NCBI GenBank assembly: GCA_947259685.1 | Contig: CAMYNC010000101.1 | Coordinates: 1-21,813 of the forward strand | DNA length: 21,813 bases | Direction of reading: 5' to 3' | Source: an uncultured Desulfuromonadales bacterium | GTDB lineage: Bacteria; Desulfobacterota; Desulfuromonadia; Desulfuromonadales; Geopsychrobacteraceae | In this document: piece after piece, positions 7,517 to 14,376 of the stretch | How positions within the stretch are numbered: the first letter of the stretch is position 1 | Layout: the number at the start of each line of letters is the position of its first letter | Translations under genes and position numbers: made by a program | The notes under the pieces: model-generated | Databases searched by the model: none | Told to the model about the DNA's origin: nothing | The model's input: only the letters and a program-made list of their open reading frames with translations

Positions 7517-8917
7517 TCAGCCGATTTGGTCTTTTAGGTCCGCAACCACTTCGAGTGCACCTTCGACGTTATCCTGAAATAGGCCAAGATCCTGATAGAT
7601 CTTCAACTGCCGCTGCAGCGAGGCGGCGTTGAAGGCGGGAATGGCGGCGCACTTCTCATAGTTGAGCTTGACCTTGTCGGGATTATTGGATGCGAGTAGC
7701 ATCAGGTCGGATCGTGAGATACGGGCCCATTCGTCCTCGGGGTAGTTACGGATTGACGACTCGATAGCAAGATCAGTAGCGGCGATCAGTTTGGAAAGAT
7801 GTTCATTGCGCTCCTCGAGCTCCAGCCCTGCATATCGCTCGTTTTTAAATTCTAACGCCCATAGGTCAGGGTGAAGTTTCGCCAGCTCGACCTGAATCGA
7901 TCGCATGGCCACGGCATTCAATCCGGAATAGTAGTGGCTGCGATGCCTTTCAAAACCTTTACGATAGAATTCAAAACTCTGCTCCAGAAATGGCGATTTG
8001 AGGGCCTTCCGTTGCCGCTCCACCAAGTTGGACTCGGCTTCCAGCGCGAAGTGCCACTGGGTCTTATGGTTGCTGCCGATCAGCGAATAGGTCTCGGCGC
8101 TGTCCCAGTCGCTGAGCCGACTGGAATTCAGCGCCCGGTTTGCCGCCTGTTCTGAAAATTTGAATTCTCCGAGTTTTTGGAAGTTGGTCGCAAGCTTCTG
8201 ATTGGCCTCGAGGTCGAACATATCGAACTCCCGAACCCGCTCCCAGGTTATGATCGACCCTTCGTGACAACCCAACTTAAACTGGGCTCGGCCGATGATA
8301 CGCAATCCTTCGGTTTCCCAGGCCTCGCCAGCGACCTCATCGAGCAGGCTTTTAAGCCCCTCCCTATTTTTGGCATTTTGGTCGACCTTCTCGCGAAATT
8401 TCAGCGGGACAACGATCACCTGGCCGGGATCGAAGCTGGTGAGCCCTGGGAGCAACTGAAATACTGGGCTGTCAGGGGCCTCGTTATTTAAGGTCGCCTT
8501 GATAACTTTGATGAGAGCCTCAACCGCAGCCCCTGGCTTATCGGGGTTATAAGGGAGATAACGGTCGGCTTTCAGGTCGAATACATGAGGGTCGCCGCGC
8601 ACCTCGGATTTAATCATCACCGTGTATTGGTCGCGCAGCGCATGACGTATTCCCAGCTCATAGAACGCGTTGGCGTTATGGATTGAAATATCGGCAATGA
8701 CCAGGTCCGCGGCGAGGAGTTGCCGGAACATGTCGGTTCGAATATTTCCTTGCTGGACAAACTCCCCGGTTGTGCCACCGGTTAGCCCGACCTGCGCAAG
8801 CGCTTTGCTAATAAGTTCCTTATCAACCTGGTCAAAATTGATCGGCGGATCACCTGAGGTGTTCGATTTTTCTCCAAATGGTCGGATGATGAAGGCGCGG
8901 CCAGTTGGTTTTGCCAT
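7517..8917 (-). CDS. Deoxyribosyltransferase/TIR-like protein with DUF4071/TPR-like C-terminal region
   Basis: A 466-residue cytoplasmic protein. Residues 6-125 look like a Rossmann-type nucleoside 2-deoxyribosyltransferase/TIR-like domain: AFIIRPFG as first strand, GNIRTDMFRQLLAADLVIADIS, then NANAFYELGIRHALR with the candidate catalytic Glu87. The remainder, from about 180, is helical with TPR-like periodicity (ANQKLATNFQKLGEFKFSEQA, YAGLELEERNEHLSKLI) and recalls the DUF4071 (MAP3K TRAFs-binding) family. Enzymes with this fold cleave N-glycosidic bonds of nucleosides or NAD-type cofactors; activity here is inferred. A near-perfect AAGGAGGA ribosome binding site supports the start. The gene follows the PGDYG-like gene by 46 bases and the patatin gene further upstream, so all three are probably one transcript. 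It is a candidate toxin or signal-making component of a conflict system. Confidence 0.75.
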   Translation of the reverse strand: MAKPTGRAFIIRPFGEKSNTSGDPPINFDQVDKELISKALAQVGLTGGTTGEFVQQGNIRTDMFRQLLAADLVIADISIHNANAFYELGIRHALRDQYTVMIKSEVRGDPHVFDLKADRYLPYNPDKPGAAVEALIKVIKATLNNEAPDSPVFQLLPGLTSFDPGQVIVVPLKFREKVDQNAKNREGLKSLLDEVAGEAWETEGLRIIGRAQFKLGCHEGSIITWERVREFDMFDLEANQKLATNFQKLGEFKFSEQAANRALNSSRLSDWDSAETYSLIGSNHKTQWHFALEAESNLVERQRKALKSPFLEQSFEFYRKGFERHRSHYYSGLNAVAMRSIQVELAKLHPDLWALEFKNERYAGLELEERNEHLSKLIAATDLAIESSIRNYPEDEWARISRSDLMLLASNNPDKVKLNYEKCAAIPAFNAASLQRQLKIYQDLGLFQDNVEGALEVVADLKDQIG

Positions 8918-8963
8918 AAGAATCCTCCTTCTTCAAAAGCGAATTCTTCCACAAACGGCACCG

Positions 8964-9353
8964 CTATTCGTCAAGCTCATACATCGATTCAAACTTGCTG
9001 GCACTGATGCAGTAGGCGTCAGTTTTATCTTTGTTGTTGAAAACCAGATAATCGCCAGCCCGGCAGTGCGACTCTCCTTCTTTCGTGGTCACTCTGCCAT
9101 CTTTGCTCGCCATCTCTGCCCAGATTGGCGTGCTCTTTACATATTTTCCGTCACCCACGCAGCGGTAGGTCTTGGCAAACGATTCCTTGTCGACTGAGTA
9201 AATGTCCCCCCCGTTGTTGACCAGCCAATCGCCGCGTTTGCATTGCTGTTCGGCACCCCACTTGTTATAGATGAAGCCTTCGGTTTCAAGGTCCAGCTGT
9301 ACTGCGATCACAAATTGGTCGGCCTTTTTTCTATATCTGCGTAGATTTCCCAT
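8964..9353 (-). CDS. PGDYG-type small protein with an internal duplication
   Basis: A 129-residue soluble protein built from two related units of about 55 residues. Unit one has CKRGDWLVNN at residues 38-47, then IYSVDKESFAKTYRCV; unit two has CRAGDYLVFNN at 97-107, then AYCISASKFESMYELD. The shared pattern is C..GD(W/Y)LV.N followed by Y......F...Y. This is the PGDYG-type motif, whose biochemical role is not established as far as I know. The fold is probably beta-rich, each unit resembling a small barrel. Ribosome binding site TAAGGA is five bases upstream of the ATG. The gene lies between the patatin (51 bases) and the deoxyribosyltransferase-like gene (46 bases), which suggests an adaptor, inhibitor or ligand-binding partner in the same system. 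Confidence 0.72.
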   Translation of the reverse strand: MGNLRRYRKKADQFVIAVQLDLETEGFIYNKWGAEQQCKRGDWLVNNGGDIYSVDKESFAKTYRCVGDGKYVKSTPIWAEMASKDGRVTTKEGESHCRAGDYLVFNNKDKTDAYCISASKFESMYELDE

Positions 9354-9404
9354 TGTTCCTTAGTGTCCCCCACGGAGAGGAAGGGTAACGCCAGCCTTTG
9401 CTTC

Positions 9405-10574
9405 TTAATCTGCCGGCAGGTCGAAGTTGGATGCGAAATCGCTGTCATTAACGTCGCGATCGGCCACTAAATGCCCGAGTTTGTGTAGCAAATTCATGTT
9501 CTCTGGGGCGTCCATAGCGCTGAGTGACTCAATCACCTTGGAATCGGTCAAGCTTGGGTCGAGCCTCTGTACGCTCTCGGTGCGGAGGTCGGCGTTGTAG
9601 CGCAGATAACTTAGCAAGGGTGCCCTGGCGACGAGGTCGTGGCGAAGATCTCCGAGCTCCCGGTCGATTGTCCGGGCTGTGGCGCTGGACGACATCCACT
9701 GTAGCATTGTTTCCTGGAGTGACGCACAGTCATCCATGAGAGACATGAGCGCGTTGATGGCCTGCTTTGCTGTGAGGTTGGCCTTTTTCACTTCGGGATC
9801 GGCGGCCCCGGTGCCTATTGAGACGAGCAAGAGCTTTTCGGCCCCCGTGGGCCATCCGACTCGGTAACCATCCATGGTGGCATACATAAATGCCTGCAAT
9901 GCTGGATTATTGAACGGGCTGGCGCCCCCATCTACAAACTCACCCTGCAAAGGTTTATAACCAGATTTTTCGGCGATGGTGATGGACTCGGGGTCGAAGT
10001 AGGCCGGTGCCGCGGTTGATGCCCGCACCACCTGCCAAAGGGAATACTCACCGTTGCCAATCGTTCCACCCTCACGTGACGCAAAGTATTTGCCGCGTGG
10101 ATTGTTGCTGACAGGCCAGGGGCTTCCTGAATCCAGGCGCTTGGTGATAACAAGTAGACCTGTTTGCAGCTCGGCACTGCCCAGCATCGTATCGGCGCCG
10201 AACACGCTCTTTAGCTCTTCGCTGAGTTTGTTCTCGTCATATTTGGCGCGGAAGAGCCCTTGGCGAAAAAGGCTCTTCTCAAAAACGCTCTCGCCGAGAC
10301 TCATATATTTTTTTCGGATCTGTTCGACAGTCCAACCCATTGCCAGGGTCGCAGCAATGATGGCACCGGTCGAGGTGCCAGCGATCAGGTCGAAGTAGTG
10401 TGACAAACGAAAGCTTTCACTGCCGCCGTGTCTTTCGCGAAGAATGTCTTCAATTTTTTGCAGAATGCCGATGCTTAGAATGCCCCGCAGGCCGCCACCA
10501 TCCAAAGCCAAGATGCGTTTCGGCGTGCCGTCGTTACCTAGGTGTTCGTCTCGACTTTTTTGTATATAAGCCAT
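9405..10574 (-). CDS. Patatin-like phospholipase
   Basis: A 389-residue protein with all patatin catalytic elements: the oxyanion-hole loop DGGGLRG at residues 25-31, nucleophile elbow GTSTG with Ser68, and catalytic Asp215 in FVDGGAS. RASTAAPAYFDPE (about 184-196) is also typical. Patatins hydrolyse acyl chains of phospholipids. Without a signal peptide this one should act from the cytoplasm on the inner membrane, like the CBASS effector CapV, which it resembles in layout. No nucleotide cyclase gene is present in the window. The C-terminal 140 residues are helical and may gate activity. The start at 10574 is set by GAGGAG seven bases upstream; the frame is open to 10610. It is first in a three-gene minus-strand operon. 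Confidence 0.87.
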   Translation of the reverse strand: MAYIQKSRDEHLGNDGTPKRILALDGGGLRGILSIGILQKIEDILRERHGGSESFRLSHYFDLIAGTSTGAIIAATLAMGWTVEQIRKKYMSLGESVFEKSLFRQGLFRAKYDENKLSEELKSVFGADTMLGSAELQTGLLVITKRLDSGSPWPVSNNPRGKYFASREGGTIGNGEYSLWQVVRASTAAPAYFDPESITIAEKSGYKPLQGEFVDGGASPFNNPALQAFMYATMDGYRVGWPTGAEKLLLVSIGTGAADPEVKKANLTAKQAINALMSLMDDCASLQETMLQWMSSSATARTIDRELGDLRHDLVARAPLLSYLRYNADLRTESVQRLDPSLTDSKVIESLSAMDAPENMNLLHKLGHLVADRDVNDSDFASNFDLPAD

Positions 10575-10779
10575 ATTGATTCTCCTCGCATAGCTGCCCT
10601 GTGGGCGCATTTACTTAACAATATAATATTGAAGGCGATTTGCAAAAAAATCAGCACGGACCGAGAGGTCAGGATAAACAATCGACTCCAAGTTGCATTG
10701 GCCGGTAATTTGAGAGACGACTTCAAGGGCTACAGCAAAGGCATTCGGGTCGAAGATAAAATATTACCCATTAGCATAT

Positions 10780-10923
10780 AATCTTCCGCTGTCGCGAAAT
10801 ATAGTTCCCTCTCCATGAGGGAGAGGGTCAGGGTGAGGGGGATCGTCGGGTAATTACCAGCTATACCCCTCATCCGGCCTTCGGCCACCTTCTCCCTCAG
10901 GGAGAAGGGTCCAGCGGAAGATT
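10780..10923. mobile_element. 144-bp palindromic MITE-like element
   Basis: Perfect 12-bp terminal inverted repeats, AATCTTCCGCTG (10780-10791) and CAGCGGAAGATT (10912-10923), enclose two hairpins (CCCTCTCC/GGAGAGGG at 10807-10827; CCTTCTCCC/GGGAGAAGG at 10888-10908). GGTGAGGGG and CCCCTCATCC match each other across the middle, and the palindrome GGTAATTACC sits at 10849-10858 near the centre. The CCCTCTCC...GGTGAGGGG core is like a repeat family widespread in proteobacterial intergenic DNA. No target duplication is seen at the ends. Confidence 0.65.
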
Positions 10924-10943
10924 CGTTCTAATCAGGAGATATT

Positions 10944-10985
10944 ATGCACAAGGCAACCGATCAGGACTTCCTGCGCCAGCCCTGA
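10944..10985 (+). other. 13-codon mini-ORF or gene-start remnant
   Basis: ATG preceded at good distance by AGGAG opens a frame reading MHKATDQDFLRQP then stop. It lies between the palindromic element and the RelA/SpoT gene. It could be a leader peptide or the start of a deleted gene. Confidence 0.25.
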
Positions 10986-11113
10986 GAGCGAATAACCAGA
11001 TAATTATTTTAGTTAAACGGGATTTTTCAAGCCGCCAGGTCAGGATTTACAGCTGCAACTTTTTGATTTCACGCTATTCTTTATGCTCAAGCATGTTTTC
11101 AGGAGTGGACCTG

Positions 11114-12358
11114 ATGGTCGAAAAACTGGCGAAAAATTCCCCAATGCCCGACCTGGTTGCTACCAGGAAGCTCTATGCGACGCTGCGTCCGGCGCTGGAA
11201 GAACAGCTGCATTCGGTTTACCATCAACTGCGCCACCTGTTGGAAGAGCGCGGCCATACCCCGACCATCAAATCCCGGGTCAAGGGGTTTGACAACTATT
11301 TCAACAAGCTGAGCAAGCTGCACAAACAGGAACCGGAGAAAGCGGTGCTGATCAGCGATCTGCTCGGATTGCGGGTGGTCTGCCCCTTTCTGGAGGATCT
11401 GGAGTGGATCGAAAAGCTGATTGCCAAGCATTTTGATGTGATTGAACTGGAGCGCAAAGGCGATCGGCACTCTTTCCGCGAGTTCGGCTACGACTCGGTG
11501 CATCTGCTGGTTCTGCTCGACCCGCCGGCTGATGGCAAAAGCTTGCCGCATACCAATCATCTCTGTGAAATCCAGCTGCGCACCATACTGCAGGATGCCT
11601 GGGCCGAAGTGGAACACGAACTGGTTTACAAGTCGGACCTGAGCTTTCCCAACGATTCGATCAGGCGCAAACTGGCCTCGCTCAATGCTTCACTGGCGCT
11701 CTCCGACCTGATTTTTCAGGAGATTCGTGACTATCAACGGGAGCTCCGTTCCCGAGGGCTGCGCCGCCGGCAGAGTGTCGAACAAATGCTGGTGGAGGCG
11801 GCTTCGATCGAGATCGCTCCACAGGTGGATGGCAGTCTTGACATGGACGATGTGGCGCTGGAAGAAAGTTTGCTGCAGAATTCGTCACGTGGATTAGAAA
11901 AGTCGATGTTCAAGGCGCTGGAGGCACACAGCAACAAGAACTTTCCGCTGGCAATTAAGTTTTACGGCCGAATTCTGCATATGAAGCTGGAACCATCGTT
12001 GCGCTCGCTGGTCTACAATCACCGCGGCATGGCCCACTTCGCCATGGCTGAATACCAACGAGCGGTCGATGATTTCTCCCGCGCCGTCCACTATAACAGC
12101 GACAACTCCCGGGCCTGGAGTAACCGCGGGCTGGTCTTCCGGATGCAGGAGAAATACGATCAATCGCTGGAGGACTACAATCACGCGATCGAGATTTCCG
12201 CCACCCAGCTCGACGGCTTCTGGGGGCGGGCGCAGACCTGCTTTGAGATGAAGCTGTTCAGCCGGGCGCTCAGCGACTGTCAGAAGGTCCTCAGTTTGCA
12301 GGCCGATTTTACCCCCGCTCAGGAGCTGGAAAAGACCATCCGCAGGCAGGTGTTCTGA
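11114..12358 (+). CDS. RelA/SpoT-domain (p)ppGpp synthetase-like protein with TPR tail
   Basis: A 414-residue cytoplasmic protein. Residues about 20-230 form a nucleotidyltransferase domain of the RelA/SpoT synthetase class: SRVKGFDNYFNKL (54-66), DLLGLR with candidate Mg-binding Asp82, YDSVH (126-130), CEIQLRT with Glu152, and DAWAEVEHEL (161-170). No HD hydrolase, TGS or ACT domain is present, so it is organised like a small alarmone synthetase. About 275-400 holds three or four TPR units (RSLVYNHRGMAHFAMAEYQRAVDDFSRAV, SRAWSNRGLVFRMQEKYDQSLEDYNHAI). The frame is open back to 11063, but AGGAGTGG at 11101-11108 selects ATG 11114. It is followed by an ECF sigma gene after 36 bases, probably in one operon. 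Whether it makes ppGpp or modifies another acceptor cannot be told. Confidence 0.88.
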   Translation: MVEKLAKNSPMPDLVATRKLYATLRPALEEQLHSVYHQLRHLLEERGHTPTIKSRVKGFDNYFNKLSKLHKQEPEKAVLISDLLGLRVVCPFLEDLEWIEKLIAKHFDVIELERKGDRHSFREFGYDSVHLLVLLDPPADGKSLPHTNHLCEIQLRTILQDAWAEVEHELVYKSDLSFPNDSIRRKLASLNASLALSDLIFQEIRDYQRELRSRGLRRRQSVEQMLVEAASIEIAPQVDGSLDMDDVALEESLLQNSSRGLEKSMFKALEAHSNKNFPLAIKFYGRILHMKLEPSLRSLVYNHRGMAHFAMAEYQRAVDDFSRAVHYNSDNSRAWSNRGLVFRMQEKYDQSLEDYNHAIEISATQLDGFWGRAQTCFEMKLFSRALSDCQKVLSLQADFTPAQELEKTIRRQVF

Positions 12359-12394
12359 AAAGGTCCGCCGCCGAGACAACCGCAGGAGTGCCCC

Positions 12395-12997
12395 ATGGCT
12401 GAGCAGCAATTCGAATTCGTCCAGCTCTATCAGCAGTATCGCCCGAAAATTCTTGCCTACCTGACCCGTCTCGCCGGTCCCGACGCAGCCGAGGAGCTCT
12501 GCCAGGATGCCTTTCTCAAGGTGGAACAGGGGCTTGGGTCCTTTCGTGGTGAGTCGCAGCTTTCCACCTGGATCTATCGGATTGCCACCAACTGTTTCCG
12601 TGATCAGCTGCGCTGCGCGAAGGAAAAACAGCGGCAGCGCGAGTCAGTCCCTCTGGCAGATCAATCCCCTCAGCTGGTTGAACAGAATGTCTGGACCCGG
12701 GAACCGGCCCCCAAGATCGATCAGCAGGTGATCCGGGCGGAGATGAACGATTGCATCCGCGGCTATATCGATCGGTTGCCGGAGGATTATCGTGCCGCTC
12801 TGCTGCTCAGTGATGTCGAAGGCTTCAAGAATCGCGAAATTGCCGAAATCCTGCAGATCAGCCTGGAAAACGTCAAAATCCGCCTGCACCGGGCGCGGCG
12901 GATGCTGAAAGAGAGTCTGCAGAGTCACTGCAGTTTCTATCTGGACGAGCGTAGCGAGCTGGCCTGTGACCGCAAACAGGCTGATTCAGCAGACTGA
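12395..12997 (+). CDS. ECF sigma factor with Cys-containing C-terminal tail
   Basis: A 200-residue group IV sigma factor. Region 2 (about 8-75) has YQQYRPKILAYLTRL and the FRGESQLSTWIYRIATNCFRDQLR block that binds core polymerase and the -10 element. Region 4 (about 120-180) has LPEDYRAALLLSDVEGFKNREIAEIL and VKIRLHRARRMLKE, the -35-binding helix-turn-helix. The tail HCSFYLDERSELACDRK is unusual, with two Cys and a conserved look. No classical membrane anti-sigma gene follows. Instead a leader and a small Cys/Met-rich protein lie downstream behind a match to an ECF promoter. AGGAGTG precedes the ATG. The tail Cys pair could sense metal or redox state; this is inferred. Confidence 0.88.
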   Translation: MAEQQFEFVQLYQQYRPKILAYLTRLAGPDAAEELCQDAFLKVEQGLGSFRGESQLSTWIYRIATNCFRDQLRCAKEKQRQRESVPLADQSPQLVEQNVWTREPAPKIDQQVIRAEMNDCIRGYIDRLPEDYRAALLLSDVEGFKNREIAEILQISLENVKIRLHRARRMLKESLQSHCSFYLDERSELACDRKQADSAD

Positions 12998-13033
12998 GTA
13001 CCCAGCTACTTTTCGCTTCCCCGAAAAATTGAC

Positions 13034-13064
13034 TGTATCCTTTTGTCACTGCCTTTCGTCTATA
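13034..13064 (+). promoter_or_regulatory. ECF-type promoter upstream of the leader/Cys-rich pair
   Basis: TGTATCC (13034-13040), 16 bases, then CGTCTATA (13057-13064). This is the TGtAaCC / CGTCTA layout of many ECF-dependent promoters and sits right behind the ECF sigma gene, so recognition by that sigma factor is the simple reading. Confidence 0.55.
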
Positions 13065-13087
13065 GGAATAGAAGGGAGGTGATGAGC

Positions 13088-13165
13088 ATGACATTTGCGG
13101 AATTCGCAAGCCGGCGGCAGACTGACCAGCCTTGGACAGAGACAAATAAAGGAGAAGGGCGATGA
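13088..13165 (+). CDS. 25-codon leader ORF coupled to the Cys/Met-rich gene
   Basis: ATG 13088, seven bases after a perfect AGGGAGGT ribosome binding site, opens a frame encoding MTFAEFASRRQTDQPWTETN and five more residues. Its TGA overlaps the ATG of the next gene (ATGA at 13162-13165), the classical arrangement for translational coupling. An in-frame ATG at 13082 is too close to the ribosome binding site. The peptide is hydrophilic, without signal peptide or Cys. It may work as a regulatory leader rather than as a protein. It is preceded by the ECF-type promoter. Confidence 0.5.
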   Translation: MTFAEFASRRQTDQPWTETNKGEGR

Positions 13166-13353
13166 CCAAGACCAAACAACAAACCGAACATTTCGAGAAA
13201 TGCTGTGCTGGATTCGATCCATCAACCTGCTGCGAGCAGATGAGTAAAATGATGCAGCAATTCTGCGGCACTGAGAAAGACGGTTTTGACTGCATGGCGA
13301 TGATGCAGAAAATGGGGGTTGGGCCATCCGATGACAAAGAACAGACTGAGTGA
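13162..13353 (+). CDS. Cys/Met-rich small protein, 63 residues
   Basis: A small cytoplasmic protein with six Cys (14, 15, 23, 24, 35, 44) in CC...CC...C...C order and seven internal Met, several in KMMQQ and MAMMQKM. Such Cys/Met clustering suggests soft-metal binding (copper, zinc or an iron-sulfur cluster) or thiol redox sensing. It has no membrane segment. GGAGAAGGG provides a ribosome binding site and its start overlaps the stop of a 25-codon leader. It is 164 bases downstream of an ECF sigma gene whose own tail has two Cys, and an ECF-type promoter lies between. It could be the sensor or anti-sigma partner, or the main target. I know of no named family with certainty. Confidence 0.72.
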   Translation: MTKTKQQTEHFEKCCAGFDPSTCCEQMSKMMQQFCGTEKDGFDCMAMMQKMGVGPSDDKEQTE

Positions 13354-13415
13354 ATGAAAGTTCCTTAGAGGAAAAAATAAGCTGCAGTCGACCCTACATG
13401 GGGCTGGAAATATCC

Positions 13416-13489
13416 GTAGGGGCGACTCGCTGAGTCGCCCGGATCTACTCTTGCCTCCGAACCCGGGCGACCCACCGGGTCGCCCCTAC
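13416..13489. repeat. 74-bp palindromic intergenic element
   Basis: Terminal inverted repeats GTAGGGGCGAC (13416-13426) and GTCGCCCCTAC (13479-13489) are perfect over 11 bp. Each half is itself a hairpin (GGCGACTC/GAGTCGCC and GGGCGACCC/GGGTCGCCC). It lies between two convergent genes and may serve as a bidirectional terminator. Elements of this GTAGGGGCGAC type are common between genes in many bacteria. Confidence 0.65.
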
Positions 13490-13495
13490 CTAACA

Positions 13496-14239
13496 CTATC
13501 CCTCGCGATGTACCGCCAGTGGCCCCCAGGACTGATCGACCGGCATCACCTCGATGGCGTTGATGTTGACATGCGGCGGCTGGGTGGCTACCCAGTAGAC
13601 GATGTCGGCGATATCATCCGGTCGTAGCGGTGCTGCTCCCTGGTAAACCTTGGCGGCTTTTTCGTCGTTTCCCTTGAAGCGCACGTTGGAAAACTCGCTC
13701 TCGGCCATTCCTGGCGCCAGGTTGGTGACCCGTACCTGTTTGCCGAGCAGATCGGCGCGCAGGTTGCGGCTGAACTGCTGGACAAACGCCTTGGTGCTGC
13801 CGTAGACGTTGCCGCCGGGATACGGCCAGCTGCCGGCGGTGGAACCGATGTTAACGATATGGCCGCGGTTGCGCGCGACCATCTTCGGCAGAATGGCTCG
13901 CGAGCAGTACATCAAGCCTTTGATGTTGGTATCGACCATCGTCTCCCAGTCGTCGATGTTAACCTCCCAGGCCGGTTCCAACCCCAGCGCCAGCCCGGCG
14001 TTATTCAGTAGCAGATCAATATCTTCCAGCGTTCCAAGCTTAGCGAATACCTGCTGCCGATCCCGCACATCGAGGGGGATGCTCTGCCGGACTGCCGAGC
14101 CCAGCTCAGCCTGGAGCTTTTCCAGTCGCTCGGTGCGTCGGCCGGTAAGGATCAGTTGCCAGCCCTCGGCGGCAAAGCGTCGTGCACAGGCGGCACCGAA
14201 GCCGGAGGTGGCGCCAGTGATCAGGATGGTTTTTGCCAT
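13496..14239 (-). CDS. ydfG: NADP-dependent 3-hydroxy acid dehydrogenase, YdfG-like SDR
   Basis: A 247-residue classical short-chain dehydrogenase. The cofactor loop is TGATSGFG (residues 8-15) and TGRRTERL after strand two favours NADP. NNAGLALG (79-86) and the catalytic set Ser133, Tyr146, Lys150 (YGSTK) are intact. NIGSTAGSWPYPGGNVYG, NVRFKG and the C-terminal HVNINAIEVMPV match E. coli YdfG closely. The enzyme oxidises or reduces 3-hydroxy acids such as L-allo-threonine, serine or 3-hydroxypropionate/malonic semialdehyde. GAGGAG seven bases upstream picks the ATG at 14239, although the frame is open to 14263. The stretch just upstream is a kinase remnant, so the promoter may derive from that gene. 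Confidence 0.9.
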   Translation of the reverse strand: MAKTILITGATSGFGAACARRFAAEGWQLILTGRRTERLEKLQAELGSAVRQSIPLDVRDRQQVFAKLGTLEDIDLLLNNAGLALGLEPAWEVNIDDWETMVDTNIKGLMYCSRAILPKMVARNRGHIVNIGSTAGSWPYPGGNVYGSTKAFVQQFSRNLRADLLGKQVRVTNLAPGMAESEFSNVRFKGNDEKAAKVYQGAAPLRPDDIADIVYWVATQPPHVNINAIEVMPVDQSWGPLAVHREG

Positions 14240-14376
14240 AGGGTCACTCCTCTTCGCAAACAAAATTCATAGTGCTCAAGCATAGCAGTTTTCAGGGGCT
14301 TTGCTCGCTCGCCGGCCTGATCATCCAGGGCGATGATTTCTGTTTTGGTTCCACCCAGATTGATACCGATACGCAT
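14221..14376 (-). pseudogene. Truncated ROK-family sugar kinase start
   Basis: The minus strand from 14376 reads MRIGINLGGTKTEIIALDDQ, the phosphate-binding N terminus of ROK kinases (glucokinase, fructokinase, N-acetylglucosamine kinase). After about 28 codons family similarity is lost. The frame then runs through the ydfG ribosome binding site and into ydfG out of frame, stopping at 14221. The usual Asp of G.DLGGT is Asn here. Only the first tenth of a kinase survives, so this is a deletion remnant fused to the upstream region of ydfG. Confidence 0.65.

Larger units (their letters stand above)
10575..11113. other. Intergenic region between the accessory block and the RelA/SpoT gene
   Basis: This stretch holds the upstream region of the patatin operon (AT-rich 10610-10650, with TTGCAA and TATTGT 16 bases apart on the minus strand as a weak promoter), the palindromic element at 10780-10923, and a 13-codon mini-frame at 10944-10985. 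No full gene is supported. Confidence 0.6.

Noticed and set aside
9405..10574. Standard CBASS operon
   Set aside because: The patatin is CapV-like, but no CD-NTase, Cap2 or Cap3 gene is in the window.
10780..10923. CRISPR array
   Set aside because: The repeats are inverted arms of hairpins, not regularly spaced direct repeats with spacers.
13354..13380. Terminator after the Cys/Met-rich gene
   Set aside because: Only a 5-bp stem (TTCCT/AGGAA) with an A-run, not a T-run, in the direction needed.
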